Part shown: piece by piece, positions 1-10,642 of the stretch | How the letters are laid out: each line of letters begins with the position of its first letter | Numbering within the stretch: the first letter of the stretch is position 1 | Assembly: GCA_963932145.1 (NCBI GenBank) | Contig: OZ010596.1 | Span: 85,866,776 to 85,930,775, forward strand | Direction: 5' to 3' | Source of the DNA: Acanthosepion lycidas | Taxonomy: Eukaryota; Mollusca; Cephalopoda; Sepiida; Sepiidae | Length of the DNA: 64,000 bases | Notes under the pieces: model-generated | Seen by the model: the letters and a program-made list of their open reading frames with translations, nothing else | The model's database searches: none | Told to the model about the DNA's origin: nothing | Made by a program: the position numbers and the translations under genes

Positions 1-354
1 AAGTTATAAGATAGGTGTGTGAATTTAAATAAACATTCTGCCAGGATATTTTATAAATGTACAACAAAATAATTGTGTTGTGGAGAAAATCATATGGAAA
101 ATAATAAGAACTTTGCCAGGAGGAAAAATTAAATGAAATAATTAGTGCAGGCACTTATAGCTGATGTAATAAAGTCAGAAAATATAGGATTTGAAAAGAA
201 CTATGTATCTCTATAAATGAAATAAAAATAGGTATTCAAGATTCTATGAGAATTATCAGATGTGATAAGGTCAGAAAATATCGGATCTAAAAAGAACTAT
301 GTCTCTGTATACAACTGCTTTTTAAGATCAAAGTTTAAAAGTAGCTTTGAGCAA
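1..354. repeat. AT-rich spacer with a decayed tandem duplication
   Basis: No gene is visible. The motif 'GTCAGAAAATAT' followed by 'AAAAGAACTATGT' occurs at about 174-210 and again at about 271-303, giving a tandem unit of roughly 95 bp. A related third stretch ('AAATGAAATAAAAA', then 'GATAGAAAATATACC') lies at about 765-835. It sits on the far side of the dispersed repeat at 355-755, so that repeat appears to have landed inside the tandem region. Confidence 0.5.
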
Positions 355-755
355 GTGAAGCCTGTGAGTTTTGGTGAAAACCACACTTCTTTGATTCTTG
401 TGGGCTGGTGTGACAGAATCACAGAGAACTGTACCAAATAACAGAAATCACATTACTTGAGAACTTTGAATAGCAGCAACAACTAATACGGATATCGCAT
501 GTAACTCAAAGAGAAAATAATGATATAATCAAGTTGCTGATATCCACACTACTTACAAAAAAAGATGATGAAACCCCCCAACAATACTGGAAAGAGCAAT
601 AACAGCTACTGGACTTGAGAAACCTATTTTCCTGAAAAATTATTTTAAGAGAAAGAATTTATAAATTTCCATCAAAAGTAGTAATGGCTGTTTATCAATG
701 AATGTCAAATGTTTCCTTATAAAGAAACAACTAATATTAACATTACCATTACAAT
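355..755 (-). mobile_element. Dispersed repeat family D1, copy 1
   Basis: One of five copies of a repeat seen only by comparison within this window; the others are at 11235-11650, 13075-13930, 31150-31560 and 39605-39878. Shared landmarks on the family's sense strand are a GGAAACATTTGTCATT-like start, 'GTGTGGAAAGTCAACA', 'GAGTTACATGTGATATCCA', and an end near 'GTGATTCTGTAGCACCAG'. This copy is reversed. I see no long ORF and no RNA polymerase III promoter, so the class is unknown; a LINE 3' tail or a non-autonomous element are both possible. Confidence 0.6.
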
Positions 756-937
756 ATATCTCTTTAAATGAAATAAAAAGTTGTATTTAAAATCATATAA
801 AAATTACCATATGTGAAAGGATAGAAAATATACCAGCTAAAATATTCGGATTATGACAAAAAATTAGTTGTGGTTTCAAATAATACATGGAATATAAGAG
901 ATAAAAGATAAAAATATCAAAAAATATTTCTGTTGCT

Positions 938-1033
938 ATGTCCCAAGATCCTTACTGTTGCACAATATGCGGACTTGTAGGCAGGTCACTCGCAGGCTTG
1001 AAGTGTCACATACAACACAAACATAAAAACTGA
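938..1033 (+). pseudogene. Isolated C2H2 zinc-finger ORF, 31 residues
   Basis: An ATG-to-TGA frame encodes one complete C2H2 finger: C-x2-C, twelve residues including 'GRSLAGLK', then H-x4-H, followed by a short basic tail and the stop. A single finger with a 'SLAGLK' core just before the stop is what I know from the C-terminal tail of some animal non-LTR retrotransposon ORFs, so a LINE remnant is the likeliest origin. A terminal exon of a host gene is the alternative. No splice acceptor or upstream coding frame could be tied to it. Confidence 0.4.
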
Positions 1034-1382
1034 ATGAATATTTACTTATAGTTACAAAAGTGAAATTATAATTGGAATATTAAATATACACATCTAAATA
1101 TTAAAAAAATATATATAATACAGAGTTACTTGCAAATATCATGACCCATCCATACTAATTAATTAATATATATACATATATAGCTATGGATACATATGAA
1201 TAACTACAAAAAACTTAAGTATACATATATGTACATATTAGATAAAAAAATGCATTCCCTGTAGAAAATATGAACTGCCTCATCTTTGCGATAGCTCAAT
1301 ATATTTAACAAAATTTAAATTATGTAATGGTCAGCTTCAATTCAGCACCTGTGCTTAATCTATGAATTGTGCTACCAGTGAG

Positions 1383-1424
<42 letters not shown>

Positions 1425-1714
1425 AGGCCAATTTCTGTTTTTTTCAGAAACAAAAACAATTAAATAAGAAAACTAATAATCTGTAAAAGAAATATTAACA
1501 ATACCACTTCCCAAGATCTGGGCACTAATTTTGATTCATCCTATATATATATATATATATATATATATGACAAAGTGGAAAAAGTTTTTGTGTGGCATGT
1601 TTCAGCCTTTAGGACTTCAGTGGATTCAAGGATGAAAAACATTACATAATACTTTTGTCATACTTTCCCCCAAAATTGTTTATGATATATAAAAATCTAT
1701 GTATCATTATCCCA

Positions 1715-1757
<43 letters not shown>

Positions 1758-1975
1758 GCTACAAATGACTACATTCAGATCCACAATTATTTCCACTGAA
1801 AACCATTTTAGAATAATTGAAACATAATCAATAACTGTTATGATAATACAATAGATCTTCTACTCATAATGCACCATTGACCAGTATATATAAATAGTTG
1901 AGCCAAAATACAATATACATGGTATGAAGATTGGGTTTAAGCATGAAATAAACTGTTGTGCTGACCTTAATGTCC

Positions 1976-2019
<44 letters not shown>

Positions 2020-2998
2020 TAAAGAGAAAAGCAAAACTTATCTTAGCCGATATGTTTCATCCTCTGAGGGACTTTATTAAGACAAATGCAAGGATTTTAT
2101 TTTGTAACAAGTTTTTATAGGCAATAGCAAAAATGTCATTGGTTTTTCAAAATTTTTAAGTTTAGGAATGCTCATAAAATATTCATCAGGTTAACTGAAA
2201 TGTCAAGTAAGCTATGGAGGACATGAAGTGACACTATTCAATATCTAATAAGTGAATGTCAGTAAATTATGTTTTTGAATATTTTTTTAATGCAAATTGA
2301 TATTTAAATTATTTTTGTTTTGAATTAATTTATGTGTTACCCTATTTTGATTAACAAGAGGTTATGGACTTAACTGTTTTCTTTTAATCTTTTAACATTT
2401 TTGTAGTTATGTATCTTAGCTTGGGAAAGTAGTAATTCTTTCAGAAATTGAGATATTGTAAAAATATCTGTGGTGCAGATTTATATTTAGATAAAATTCA
2501 ATATGAACATTCTGAAGAATTTTTCTAAGTAAGTTACTTTCACTTTTAACAAGTTTGACATTCTTTAGATCAAAGTTGTGACTGAATTTACTTCTTTGTT
2601 CTGAATAGGTGTTTTTGAAAAGTTCAAAACCAAGTTAATTGAACTATTGATTTAACCATTAAACAATACAGTAGTATAATAGTGATAGTTTTACATTTAT
2701 AGATAAATACATTTATGATGCAAATAATCTTGCATTAAATTTTGCCTCAGTAAGAATACATGTAAATAAAGACAATTTCTTTAAAACATGGACATATATA
2801 TATAGTTGGGCAGCAATCCTTCTTTTATGCATGTTTCATTGAGTTTGATTGGACAAAGAATATTTTGTAAGTATTTTATTCAATTTTTCCTGCATCCCTG
2901 ATTTTTTTTAAGGTTAAGTGTGAAGAGAAATTGTCAAAAGTATCCATTGTCCTGAATGCTTTCGATTAAATCTTAACCCATTTTCAAGGGTTCTTTAA
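1034..2998. other. AT-rich spacer with four (TA)n runs
   Basis: No gene recognised. Dinucleotide runs of TA lie at about 1385-1420, 1542-1568, 1723-1752 and 1980-2016. The run at 1980 is preceded by 'CTTAATGTCCACTTT', a motif that also borders the foldback at 30071-30226 and recurs near 19705-19730. These are probably flanks of decayed microsatellite-bearing elements. The stretch 2090-2998 is plain AT-rich sequence in which I see nothing. Confidence 0.6.
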
Positions 2999-3360
2999 AT
3001 GTTCATTGTAACAAAGAATTTCTCTATAATTGTTTTGTTTTCTATACTGTTTTGTGTGAGAGCAGTAATAATTTCATTCTTAATGAATTTTTTGTTCACT
3101 TCCCAAGCACAGCCAGGACACCATGGATATGTTCAGAAAAACTGGCAGGTCTGGAGATTTCAATTAGGGGTGCTTCAAATATATCTTAAGCCATTTTTTA
3201 AAACTAGATATTATCACTATGTCCATGCTATCTACAAGGGTTTTTCTTATGGACAAATGGAGTTTGGTATGAGCGTTTTAGTGTTTTCTTATCAAACTAA
3301 GATCACTTAAATGTTTAAAACTTACAAAATATTCCTTGTCTATCATATTCAACAAAACAA

Positions 3361-3719
3361 ATATATATATACATATATCATATTATAAATTAACTGATTT
3401 AAAATATGGTTTCTTCGCTAAACAGGAATTACCATGTTTCAAAAACCAAAGCTAAAAACTTCAAATTTAATTATATAATTAAATTAAAAGCATTAGTTCT
3501 GTTTCATCTTCAAGCGAATTTTGGAATCATGGAATTTTTGAAAGATGGCAATTTCTGTGTAGTGAAGAAACCATATTTTAAATCAGTTAATTTCTAATAA
3601 TTATGGTCTGTAAATTTACATTGGGCACTGTTTTGTAAAAATAAAAATATCAATAAGAACACCAGATTATATATCTTACTGTTCTTTCTTTTTATTGAAA
3701 TATATATATATATATATAT
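3361..3719 (+). mobile_element. Foldback element F1, copy 1 (decayed)
   Basis: Bounded by (TA)n on both sides (about 3361-3375 and 3699-3719). Opposing arms pair 'ATTTAAAATATGGTTTCTTC' near 3398 with 'AAACCATATTTTAAATCAGT' near 3570. The arms are followed by 'CTGTAAATTTACATTG' and 'AATAAGAACACCAGATTAT'. The same arms and 3' block recur at 46219-46450, and the general design recurs at 21986-22250. Arms are less perfect here than in the other copies, which suggests greater age. There is no coding capacity beyond a shadow frame. Confidence 0.6.
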
Positions 3720-3853
3720 CTTTTATAATATACACAATAATATATAGTAAACACTCAGAAAGTTTTGTTGACATGCAAGTTGTATAAAGAGTTACTAAAG
3801 AAAACTAATAAGTTTCTAATTGAAAATGGCAAACATATTTTTATCTCTTTCAG

Positions 3854-3935
3854 CAACCATCTGTTAATAGTTCAAAGATCATTAAGCAGTTTGGAGAAAG
3901 ACTGTCATTGTATCCCCAGATTTATAAGGATTCTG
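3854..3935 (+). CDS. Candidate internal exon, 82 bp (weak)
   Basis: The stretch is preceded by an acceptor-like 'TTATCTCTTTCAG' and followed by a donor-like 'G|GTAACA'. One frame reads 27 residues including 'SSKIIKQFGERLSLYPQIYK', which looks protein-like and would leave a phase-1 end. A second frame is also open across the piece, so coding cannot be claimed firmly. No partner exon could be placed in phase. I do not recognise the peptide. Confidence 0.22.
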
Positions 3936-3967
3936 GTAACAATAAAACAGATTTATGAAAGGTTATC

Positions 3968-4027
3968 TTTAAAATATTAAATTTTAATTTCTGATATATA
4001 TCAGAAATTAAAATTTAATATTTTAAA
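3968..4027. repeat. 60-bp perfect palindrome without a spacer
   Basis: The 30 bases from 3968 are exactly the reverse complement of the next 30, with the centre between 3997 and 3998 inside 'CTGATATATATCAG'. There is no mismatch and no loop. The sequence is almost entirely A and T. No copy was seen elsewhere in the window. A cruciform-forming site, a tiny foldback element or a snap-back assembly artefact would all look like this. Confidence 0.9.
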
Positions 4028-4057
4028 AATCTATATATCATATCAAACCCAATACTT

Positions 4058-4770
4058 CTTTGTTGTGGTTGAATAGTTAGATCATTATCATTCTTACTAT
4101 GAAACCCAAGTTTGAATCATGTCCTGGGTATGATGATAAACTACCTCCGCATCCTGAGTAAGACAATAAACTATGTCCAACAGCAAGGCCTCTGATAATA
4201 TGTTTTTGAAAAAATAATGTTGCCAGCTGTGCGTTTTTGAAAAAATAATACTACCAGCTATACGTTTTTGAAAGAATAGTGTTGCCGGCTATACGTTTTT
4301 GAAAAAATAATTCTACCAGCTATACGTTTTTGAAAGAATAGTGTTGCCAGCTATACGTTTTTGAAAAAATAATACTACCAGCTATACGTTTTTGGAAAAA
4401 TAATATTACCAGCTATATGTTTTTGAAAAAATATTACCAGCTATATATTTTTGAAAAAATAATATTACCAGCTATACATTTTTGAAAAATAAAATTACTA
4501 GCTATACATTTTTGAAAAAATAATATTACCAGCTATACATTTTGAAAAATAAAATTACCAGCTATACATTTTTGAAAAATAAAATTACCAGCTATACATT
4601 TTTGAAAAAATAATGTTACCAGCTATACATTTTTGAGGAAAAAATATTAACAGAAATAGATTTTTGACAAAACAAAAATATTACCAGGAAAAAAAAATTT
4701 AAAAAAAAAGTTATCAGCATTAAATGACCCATTGAGGTTGATATGCCATAAAACAAACCAAGCGAAACCA
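4058..4770 (+). mobile_element. Dispersed element M with a minisatellite core, copy 1
   Basis: The element has a 5' block (about 4058-4195, with 'AGTAAGACAATAAACTA'), a tandem core, and a 3' block 'TGACCCATTGAGGTTGATA' followed by 'GCCATAAAACAAACC'. The same order of 5' block, core and 3' block is found at 53345-53865 and, reversed, at 35875-36545; the 3' block alone is at about 24565-24630. No ORF and no clear terminal repeats were found. A non-coding element with an internal tandem core resembles the pearl/MINE Helitron-derived elements known from molluscs, but I saw no firm Helitron end. Confidence 0.6.
4195..4640 (+). repeat. 31-bp minisatellite, about 14 units
   Basis: The unit is close to 'ACCAGCTATACGTTTTTG' followed by 'AAAAAATAATATT'. 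It repeats from about 4195 to 4640 with small length changes. Early units read TACG and include alternating 'AAAGAATAGTGTTGCC' variants; later units read TACA, so the array changes from one end to the other. It forms the core of element M. Confidence 0.85.
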
Positions 4771-5190
4771 AGTTTGAATCATAATATGATCAATTTTCAT
4801 GGTGAATACTTCTTGATAATATTGGTCTGGGGAGATGATCCCTGTGTGTGGCACCATTGGGAAATGTCTGAAAGCCTCAACACTGTTTGACTCAAGCCTT
4901 TGGAACAAAATTTGGTTGACAGAACTGTGTGGGAGTCATTGATGGTTGTGTTAGCACAAAGTCACAAGTCATCTGGGGCTTTAAGCACACTGTCCTTGTT
5001 CAAACTGTTGATTACTCCAGATTATGCACTCTCTCCCAATTAAAGTCTGCTCAGTTTAGTTGCAGTATAAAGCACAGACTGGCTGTTTAGATATTGAAGA
5101 ACTGCAAATGTTCTTGAGCAGGTGTCTGAAACAGGGATTAGCTAACCACCTTAGCAAATAGGTGTGTACTTGGATACAGAGCAACCAGCC
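4771..5190 (+). mobile_element. tRNA-derived SINE T1, 5'-truncated copy
   Basis: It starts near the B-box equivalent ('GTTTGAATC') directly after the 3' block of element M and then follows the T1 body: 'CCTGTGTGTGGCACCATTGG', 'GCACAAAGTCACAAGTCATC', 'CTTGTTCAAACTGTTGATTA', 'GAGCAGGTGTCTG'. The same series appears in the full copy at 13244-13738. The tRNA head is missing or was lost at the junction with element M. Confidence 0.7.
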
Positions 5191-5324
5191 ATACACGTCA
5201 GACAAGGCAATTGTATCTTATAAAAAGAGTAATGCAGCCATGTTACATTTTTCTTTAATATGCATTTTTCTAAAGAAGTAAATGATTTTTCATTTGTTAA
5301 TCAGACAAATTTTATCATGTTAAA

Positions 5325-5905
5325 CCTTATTTTTAGTGGATATTTGTATTTGAGTAGACATTCCATTTATTTATTAAACAGCATAATTATTTTCATCTAC
5401 CAGTCTGAATATTTGAAAAATCTTATTAAAGAAAATATATGCTCTCAGGTAGGATTCAAACCTGCATTAGCGGAAACCATCATTAGATCTGATATGCCCT
5501 ATACTAAAAATAACATTTAAAGTGATAAAATCTGTTGGATTCATAAATAAAAAAAACTCCATTACTTCTTTAGAAAATTGCTTTGTTTATGTTCGGATAT
5601 GAAGCTAAGCAGATATGAAAATTTTGAGAGGTCTACGACAAAAAGAATTTTGCTTAAAGGCACTATTTAGCCTTTTCTGATCAGCTAAGTTCTTCGTAGC
5701 CCTATTGGTATATAGCACATCAGATTTCTGATTTAACAACTGTTAACTCTGCTGAAGGGGATCCAGGCTTGAATCCTGCTGGAGAGCGCATATTATATGA
5801 TTTCTCAAGCCGGTTGACAAAAATAAATAAATATACTGTTTAATAAATAAATGGAGCATCTACTCATCTATGAGTATCCACTAAAAATAATGTTTAAGGT
5901 GATTT
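5325..5905. mobile_element. Inverted-repeat element with tRNA-like modules in both arms
   Basis: The left end reads 'TTTTTAGTGGATATTTGTA' and continues to 'CCATTTATTTATTAAACAG'. The right end reads the same in reverse ('CTACTCATCTATGAGTATCC' then 'ACTAAAAATAATG'). Further in, each arm carries a tRNA B-box-like motif in opposite orientation: 'GGATTCAAACC' at about 5453 and 'GGCTTGAATCC' at about 5767. The arms are about 200 bp with a spacer of about 170 bp. It may be a foldback element or two SINEs in inverted orientation. A short version with the same ends is at 19530-19670. Confidence 0.55.
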
Positions 5906-6589
5906 AACATGCATTTAAAAAAGCAAAACTCATAAGCACTTCCAACTTTAGTTTCATTGGGTGTGTCCTGTTAACCTTGTAAATGTCCCTGTGGGGTATA
6001 GGGTCAAAGCTAACTATCTTGGGTGTTGCTGCTGTGATTTCAATAGCAAGTAGGTTTTTACAGGATGGAGTTGCTAGTCCCATACCCAACCAGTTTTGAA
6101 TTCAAAGTCTTCCCAAGTTTAATACAGCTACAATATTGCGTATCGCTTGTTGATCACATGACTAAAAACATAGTAAATCATTGGTCACTAGTAATGTTTC
6201 TTAAAGCAGTTGAAAGGAGAAAAAGATTTTTTTTATTGTAACCAGAAACCTTTGAAATCACAAGCAATGACAGCATTTTAAATTAAAAAATCTGTTCTTG
6301 AATTATATATTCTGAAATATGATTAAAATAAGAAAAATTGAATTAGTTTTCATCACACAAATCAGAAAGCAACTACTAAACTAAGGTTAATGTTTAATAA
6401 TTAAGAGATGATTTTTTTAGTAAGATCTCAACAGTGTTCATAAAGTTCCATAATTATTCAATAGAAATACTTTTTTAGAATTTAGCTTGAAAGTAAAGAA
6501 TACACTGGATATTAAAATTATTTCTTGCAAACAAATTGGAGATTATTTTTGTTTAAGTTTTTTAGATGAAAAATCATTATTATATGCTT
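5906..6589. other. AT-rich spacer, nothing recognised
   Basis: No ORF, splice-bounded exon or repeat copy was recognised. Short open frames here are fortuitous. Confidence 0.5.
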
Positions 6590-6930
6590 TTCTTGGCTGA
6601 TATACTTGCAATATTTCAGCCAATGTATTCTTTGACCTTCATCTGGTGTCTGTAATCATACTTGCTAAACTTGTTGACAAAATTTTGAACTGAACCTTTT
6701 ATTCAATCTATGGGGGTAGATTGTTTGCATTCATACTTAGGGGAGATAACTCATATCAGTTAACACTCACCAGTCTGACCCATGGCTTAGTGGATTAAAG
6801 TATTGGTGAAAGAAACAAAGAAGTGAAACAAAGGTGAATAATACTTGTAAGTATTAACTGTTATGAGTTATCTCCCCTAAGCATAGAAAGCGAATGAGAA
6901 CGATCTACTGTTGTGGATTGAATAAAGTGT
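6590..6930. repeat. Repeat with about 70-bp inverted arms
   Basis: 'TTCAATCTATGGGGGTAGAT' then 'CTTAGGGGAGATAACTCATA' (about 6700-6750) is mirrored by 'TGAGTTATCTCCCCTAAGC' then 'GATCTACTG...GATTGAATAAA' (about 6863-6925), with a spacer of about 100 bp. The left part ('TTTCAGCCAATGTATTC', 'TTTGAACTGAACC') also resembles 57225-57330 ('TTTCAGCCATTGCC', 'AAAACTGAACCC'). This is a dispersed repeat of unknown class with a foldback tail. Confidence 0.55.
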
Positions 6931-7833
6931 CAGATTTGAAATTCCAAGACAGTTACCAAGTATGAAGATAGATAACTGAAGAAGTCTGGAAGGTACAATA
7001 GCTGAAATGATGTACCAAAAGAGAAGGGGCATCAGAAAGTGTTCTGGAATGAGAAATTGAATAGCCAAATTCCAATTTCAGTCAAGTTTGTTAAATTCAC
7101 TTATGCACTTTTATCTTTTAGTAAGCTAATTTGCCGAAAATTCACTTATGCACTAATACCCTTAATTTCCTTTATTGTATTTTTCCAATTTTCAAATAAT
7201 TTATTGTACATCCAAATGAGAACTGTTTATAAATTGCCTGAAATTCATAATTTTTGTTTGAATTCTTTTTTTTTGTTTGACTTTCTCAGTGATTATTAGG
7301 AATAAAATGTCAGTATTGTAGACAAGGCATTTTGAGGGTAATGGTACATTTCAGATTCAAATGTACACATGTATTTGTATTAAGGGACATCATATATAGA
7401 ATGGTTTTCACAGAGATTGACAACACTGGAAATATATTTCTAAGTTTTGGTATCTGAAATAAAATTTATTAGATTATGAGATTTTATACAACTATTTAAT
7501 CATGATATGGGTGTAGATAACGTAGAAGGAATTTGTTTTTGTGTCTGTATTTGGAAATGAGCTCTAATATTTTGTTTAAGAGGTTACCTTGTTCTAGAAA
7601 GGTAATAATTGATATTTTTACTTCTACACAAAGGTTAAGTTTTTTAGGTATTGTTGTAAGCTGTGTTTTCTTAGTTTTAATGTTATCTTTGGAGTGTTTT
7701 GGTTTGTGCTTTGAGTTGCCATATATGATTTTATAGAACTCAACTATTTGCATATTTTCTCTTGTTAACTGATGTAACTTCTTTGTTTCTAGGTCACTAC
7801 TGTTATTCCTATATATATATATTTATATATATA
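6931..7833. other. AT-rich spacer, nothing recognised
   Basis: There are no coding features. Two opposite frames at 7496-7753 overlap and mirror each other and have no protein-like composition. A short (TA)n tract abuts the MITE at its right edge. Confidence 0.5.
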
Positions 7834-7975
7834 TACACAAAGTGTATCAGAAATGCCTCCCACATCATGATAACACATTAGCTATGTGAAGACACCATTA
7901 CCACTAATGTCTTACCATTATGTAGGAGGTATTTATGGAAGGTATGTATGGTAGGTATTTCTGGCACATCCTGTA
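7834..7975. mobile_element. Short Tc1/mariner-type MITE, 142 bp with TA duplication
   Basis: Terminal inverted repeats 'CACAAAGTGTATCAGAAATG' and, on the other strand, 'CAGGATGTGCCAGAAATACC' face each other, each next to a TA. This is the target preference of Tc1/mariner transposons. There is no internal ORF. The repeats differ at several sites, so it is not recent. Confidence 0.6.
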
Positions 7976-8585
7976 TTTTTGGGGTTTTCTTTGGATTTTA
8001 CAGTAGCTTTGTATATTATATTATTTTGGAGACAGTTACCCATTAGCAAGCATTTGTAATTTTCTTTTCAGTTAGAAATCATTTAAGACTGATTTTTTAA
8101 TTGGCTCTAGCCACATGATACCTGGTTAAGAAATGATCACCATGTGATATTAGATTGAAATAAACAAAAATAATGACTGTTCTATAACAATATCAATAAT
8201 GTTGATTATTATGATGATTGTAATCACTTCTGGGAATTCTGGGAGCAATCAAATCAAGTGAGAGTTTGAATAAAATGGTTGTTGAGTTTAGCACATCTCA
8301 TGCCAACTTTGTGTTGTTTCAGCTTTTTCGGCAGTCAATCTCATGTAATTTATCTTTCCACACTAAAAGCTCCAGGAATAACAATGATCTGCTTTATTTG
8401 CTACCAAATTTATCTTTTATATTTGTGACAATAATCAAGTTTTTAAAAACTAACTATATGAAATAATGGAACATGTTTTGTCATTAGTTATCATATTACA
8501 CTATATGATTAGTTCCTTTTACTTTCTATGGTCTTAAAAAGTATTATTATATCAGAAAGACACTTAAAGGATTTTTTTCTTTCAG

Positions 8586-8627
8586 AATGCAATACTGATG
8601 TACCAAGAACTTTATGAACACTTCTGA
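8586..8627 (+). CDS. Candidate terminal exon ending NAILMYQELYEHF-stop (weak)
   Basis: A strong acceptor-like tract ('GGATTTTTTTCTTTCAG') is followed by an in-frame 13-residue peptide ending in TGA. The peptide looks natural, but the piece is very short, other frames also reach stops within it, and no polyadenylation signal close by is convincing. It may belong with the candidate at 3854-3935, though the simple phase join does not fit (phase 1 into phase 0), so another exon would be needed between them. Confidence 0.2.
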   Translation, partial: NAILMYQELYEHF

Positions 8628-8724
8628 TGACCAAAGCAACAGCTATGTTTAAAAAAAAAAATGGCACACAAGCATTTATAGAAATTCATTAAATGCTACC
8701 TTTTTCTGAAACATACACATAATC

Positions 8725-8764
<40 letters not shown>

Positions 8765-10642
8765 TGTATTATTTTTCTAACTATATATACACAGCAAGCG
8801 CACACTTCAAATTCATTTTTTTTTTTGGAGGACAGTCACAATCATTGACTGTTACAGCCATACTCACGATTTAGATGAGGCTTTAACAGCCTGAAAGGAA
8901 CAATTTAACGAATGAGAAAAAGAAAAACATTTGCAACAATGATTATTTTGAGATTGGAAAATTGCTGGTCAGTGTCAGTTTAGATTCTTAGACCCAAGAG
9001 ATGTATATATATATATAATTTTCCTTAAACACAGAGCTTGTTTAGCAAGCAGTAAAAAGAGAGATCAATTCTGAAATTCACCATACTTACCTTTTATATG
9101 AAATCTGTGTAATTGATATAAGTAGAATTGCATGCTTTAAGCTATCAAGGTAAGAAATATATGGCTTTTCTGGATTGATACAGTTGTTTTGACGGATAAA
9201 TTGATCAAATTGATTTTGCAGTATGTGTTTCTCAGAAAGTATTTTTTTTTTATCCAAATGAAGACTAAAGACAATGAACAGGAATTTTAAATATCCATGA
9301 AACTGAGAACATTTTAAATATCATGAAGGGGTAAAAATAGATATTTTTGATGGAAACAAATGATTTTGCCTCTTGTTCAAAAGGAAGATCTCATTTTGTA
9401 AGACAGATTGATTGTTTCTCACCTTTTGCAGATTATTTTAAAGCCAGAGAATATTTTTAGATTCTAAGAACTTATTTTGAGATAATAATGATTTATTGAT
9501 ACAAATCCTACTATTTAATCTATAGCTAGGAGGAGAAGAGGTAAAAATCATAGTAAAATTATTTTAAAATTTAGCTTCTCATTTCAGTGCCAGATTTGAT
9601 TGTGACATTGTTCTTTGGTGTAGAAAATGGTAAGAATAGTAGGAGTCTGAAGGATTAAAGAAATTTCAGATCAGCAAAAGGTTACAGAGGCTCTCAAATA
9701 TCTTTATCATGTTGCTTTTATATTAACGAAATTTGGCAACCCCATGTATATATAATTTTAAACACAACCTAATTATAAAGTTGAGTGAAACAGTGTTCAT
9801 CAAATTCTTTTGCTAGGAAGTTCAGTTTACTCTTTAAGGGCATGATAGATTATAAAAATCCATTGATTACTTAAAAGTGTTTGTCATCTGTAAATCAAAG
9901 AAAACAATTTTTAAGTTTCATTATGATTCATAAACACAAGAAAGAATTAATTAATAAATAATAATTTTACAGTTAATAAAAATAATTACACTTTGATTAG
10001 TGTTAAAATTAAAAAGTTTAAACAATATTATTTAAAAAAATTCAAAAATGAAACACTCAAAATTCTTGTACAATAGTTTAAAAGTTAAATAATCCAAACA
10101 AACATCCATTTTAAAAGCAAGACTACTTTTAAAAATGGCAAAGCTGAGAAAGATGAATAATACTGATCAATTTGGTTTTGTATTTGAAGTGATGAAGTTA
10201 TATTGAAAACCATTCTGATTGGTTGACAAAAGCAGAAAATCCTAGTGATATTTATGTTGAAATCCATTCTGATTGATTGACTGAAGTAAAAAATCCAACC
10301 TGAAATAGCAACTGGTGGTGTTTAATTAAAATTCAATTTGGCAGATATTTTGGTTGATGGGAATTAATAAATTGAATTTGGCTCAATTTGAAACAATTTT
10401 GCCAACCATCAGTCACACAATAAAAACGTTTCTTCTCTTTTAAGTGAACATTGATCCTATTGGATTCTGGGTAATCAATTTGAATAAAGTGTTTTTTTTT
10501 TTTTTTTATTCTTGTGAACACTTCAAAGAAAACAGTAAATAAGAAGGATTTCAAACAAGCTGAGAAAATTGTACTTAGGAATCATTTTGACAGGAAGATG
10601 AAGTAGGGTTATCATTAAGCCTTAAATAATCAACACTACAAC
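8628..10642. other. AT-rich spacer with a (TA)n run and a SINE tail
   Basis: A (TA)n run lies at about 8732-8762. At about 9405-9545 ('GATTGATTGTTTCTCACC', 'TTATTTTAAAGCCAGAGAAT', 'GATAATAATGATTTATTGA') there is a reversed tail of the 5S-derived SINE described at 11720-12085. The rest has no recognised feature. An A/T homopolymer of about 18 bases lies near 10492-10508. Confidence 0.5.

Noticed and set aside
2999-3310. 103-residue open frame on the plus strand
   Set aside because: No family resemblance, a hydrophobic start typical of AT-rich frames, and no support from splice sites or repeats. Kept out as a chance frame.
9085-9160. Back-to-back donor-like sites on both strands ('CTTACCTTT', 'AAGGTAAGAA')
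   Set aside because: No open frame or adequate acceptor pairs with either; the possible 14-bp micro-exon is too short to support.
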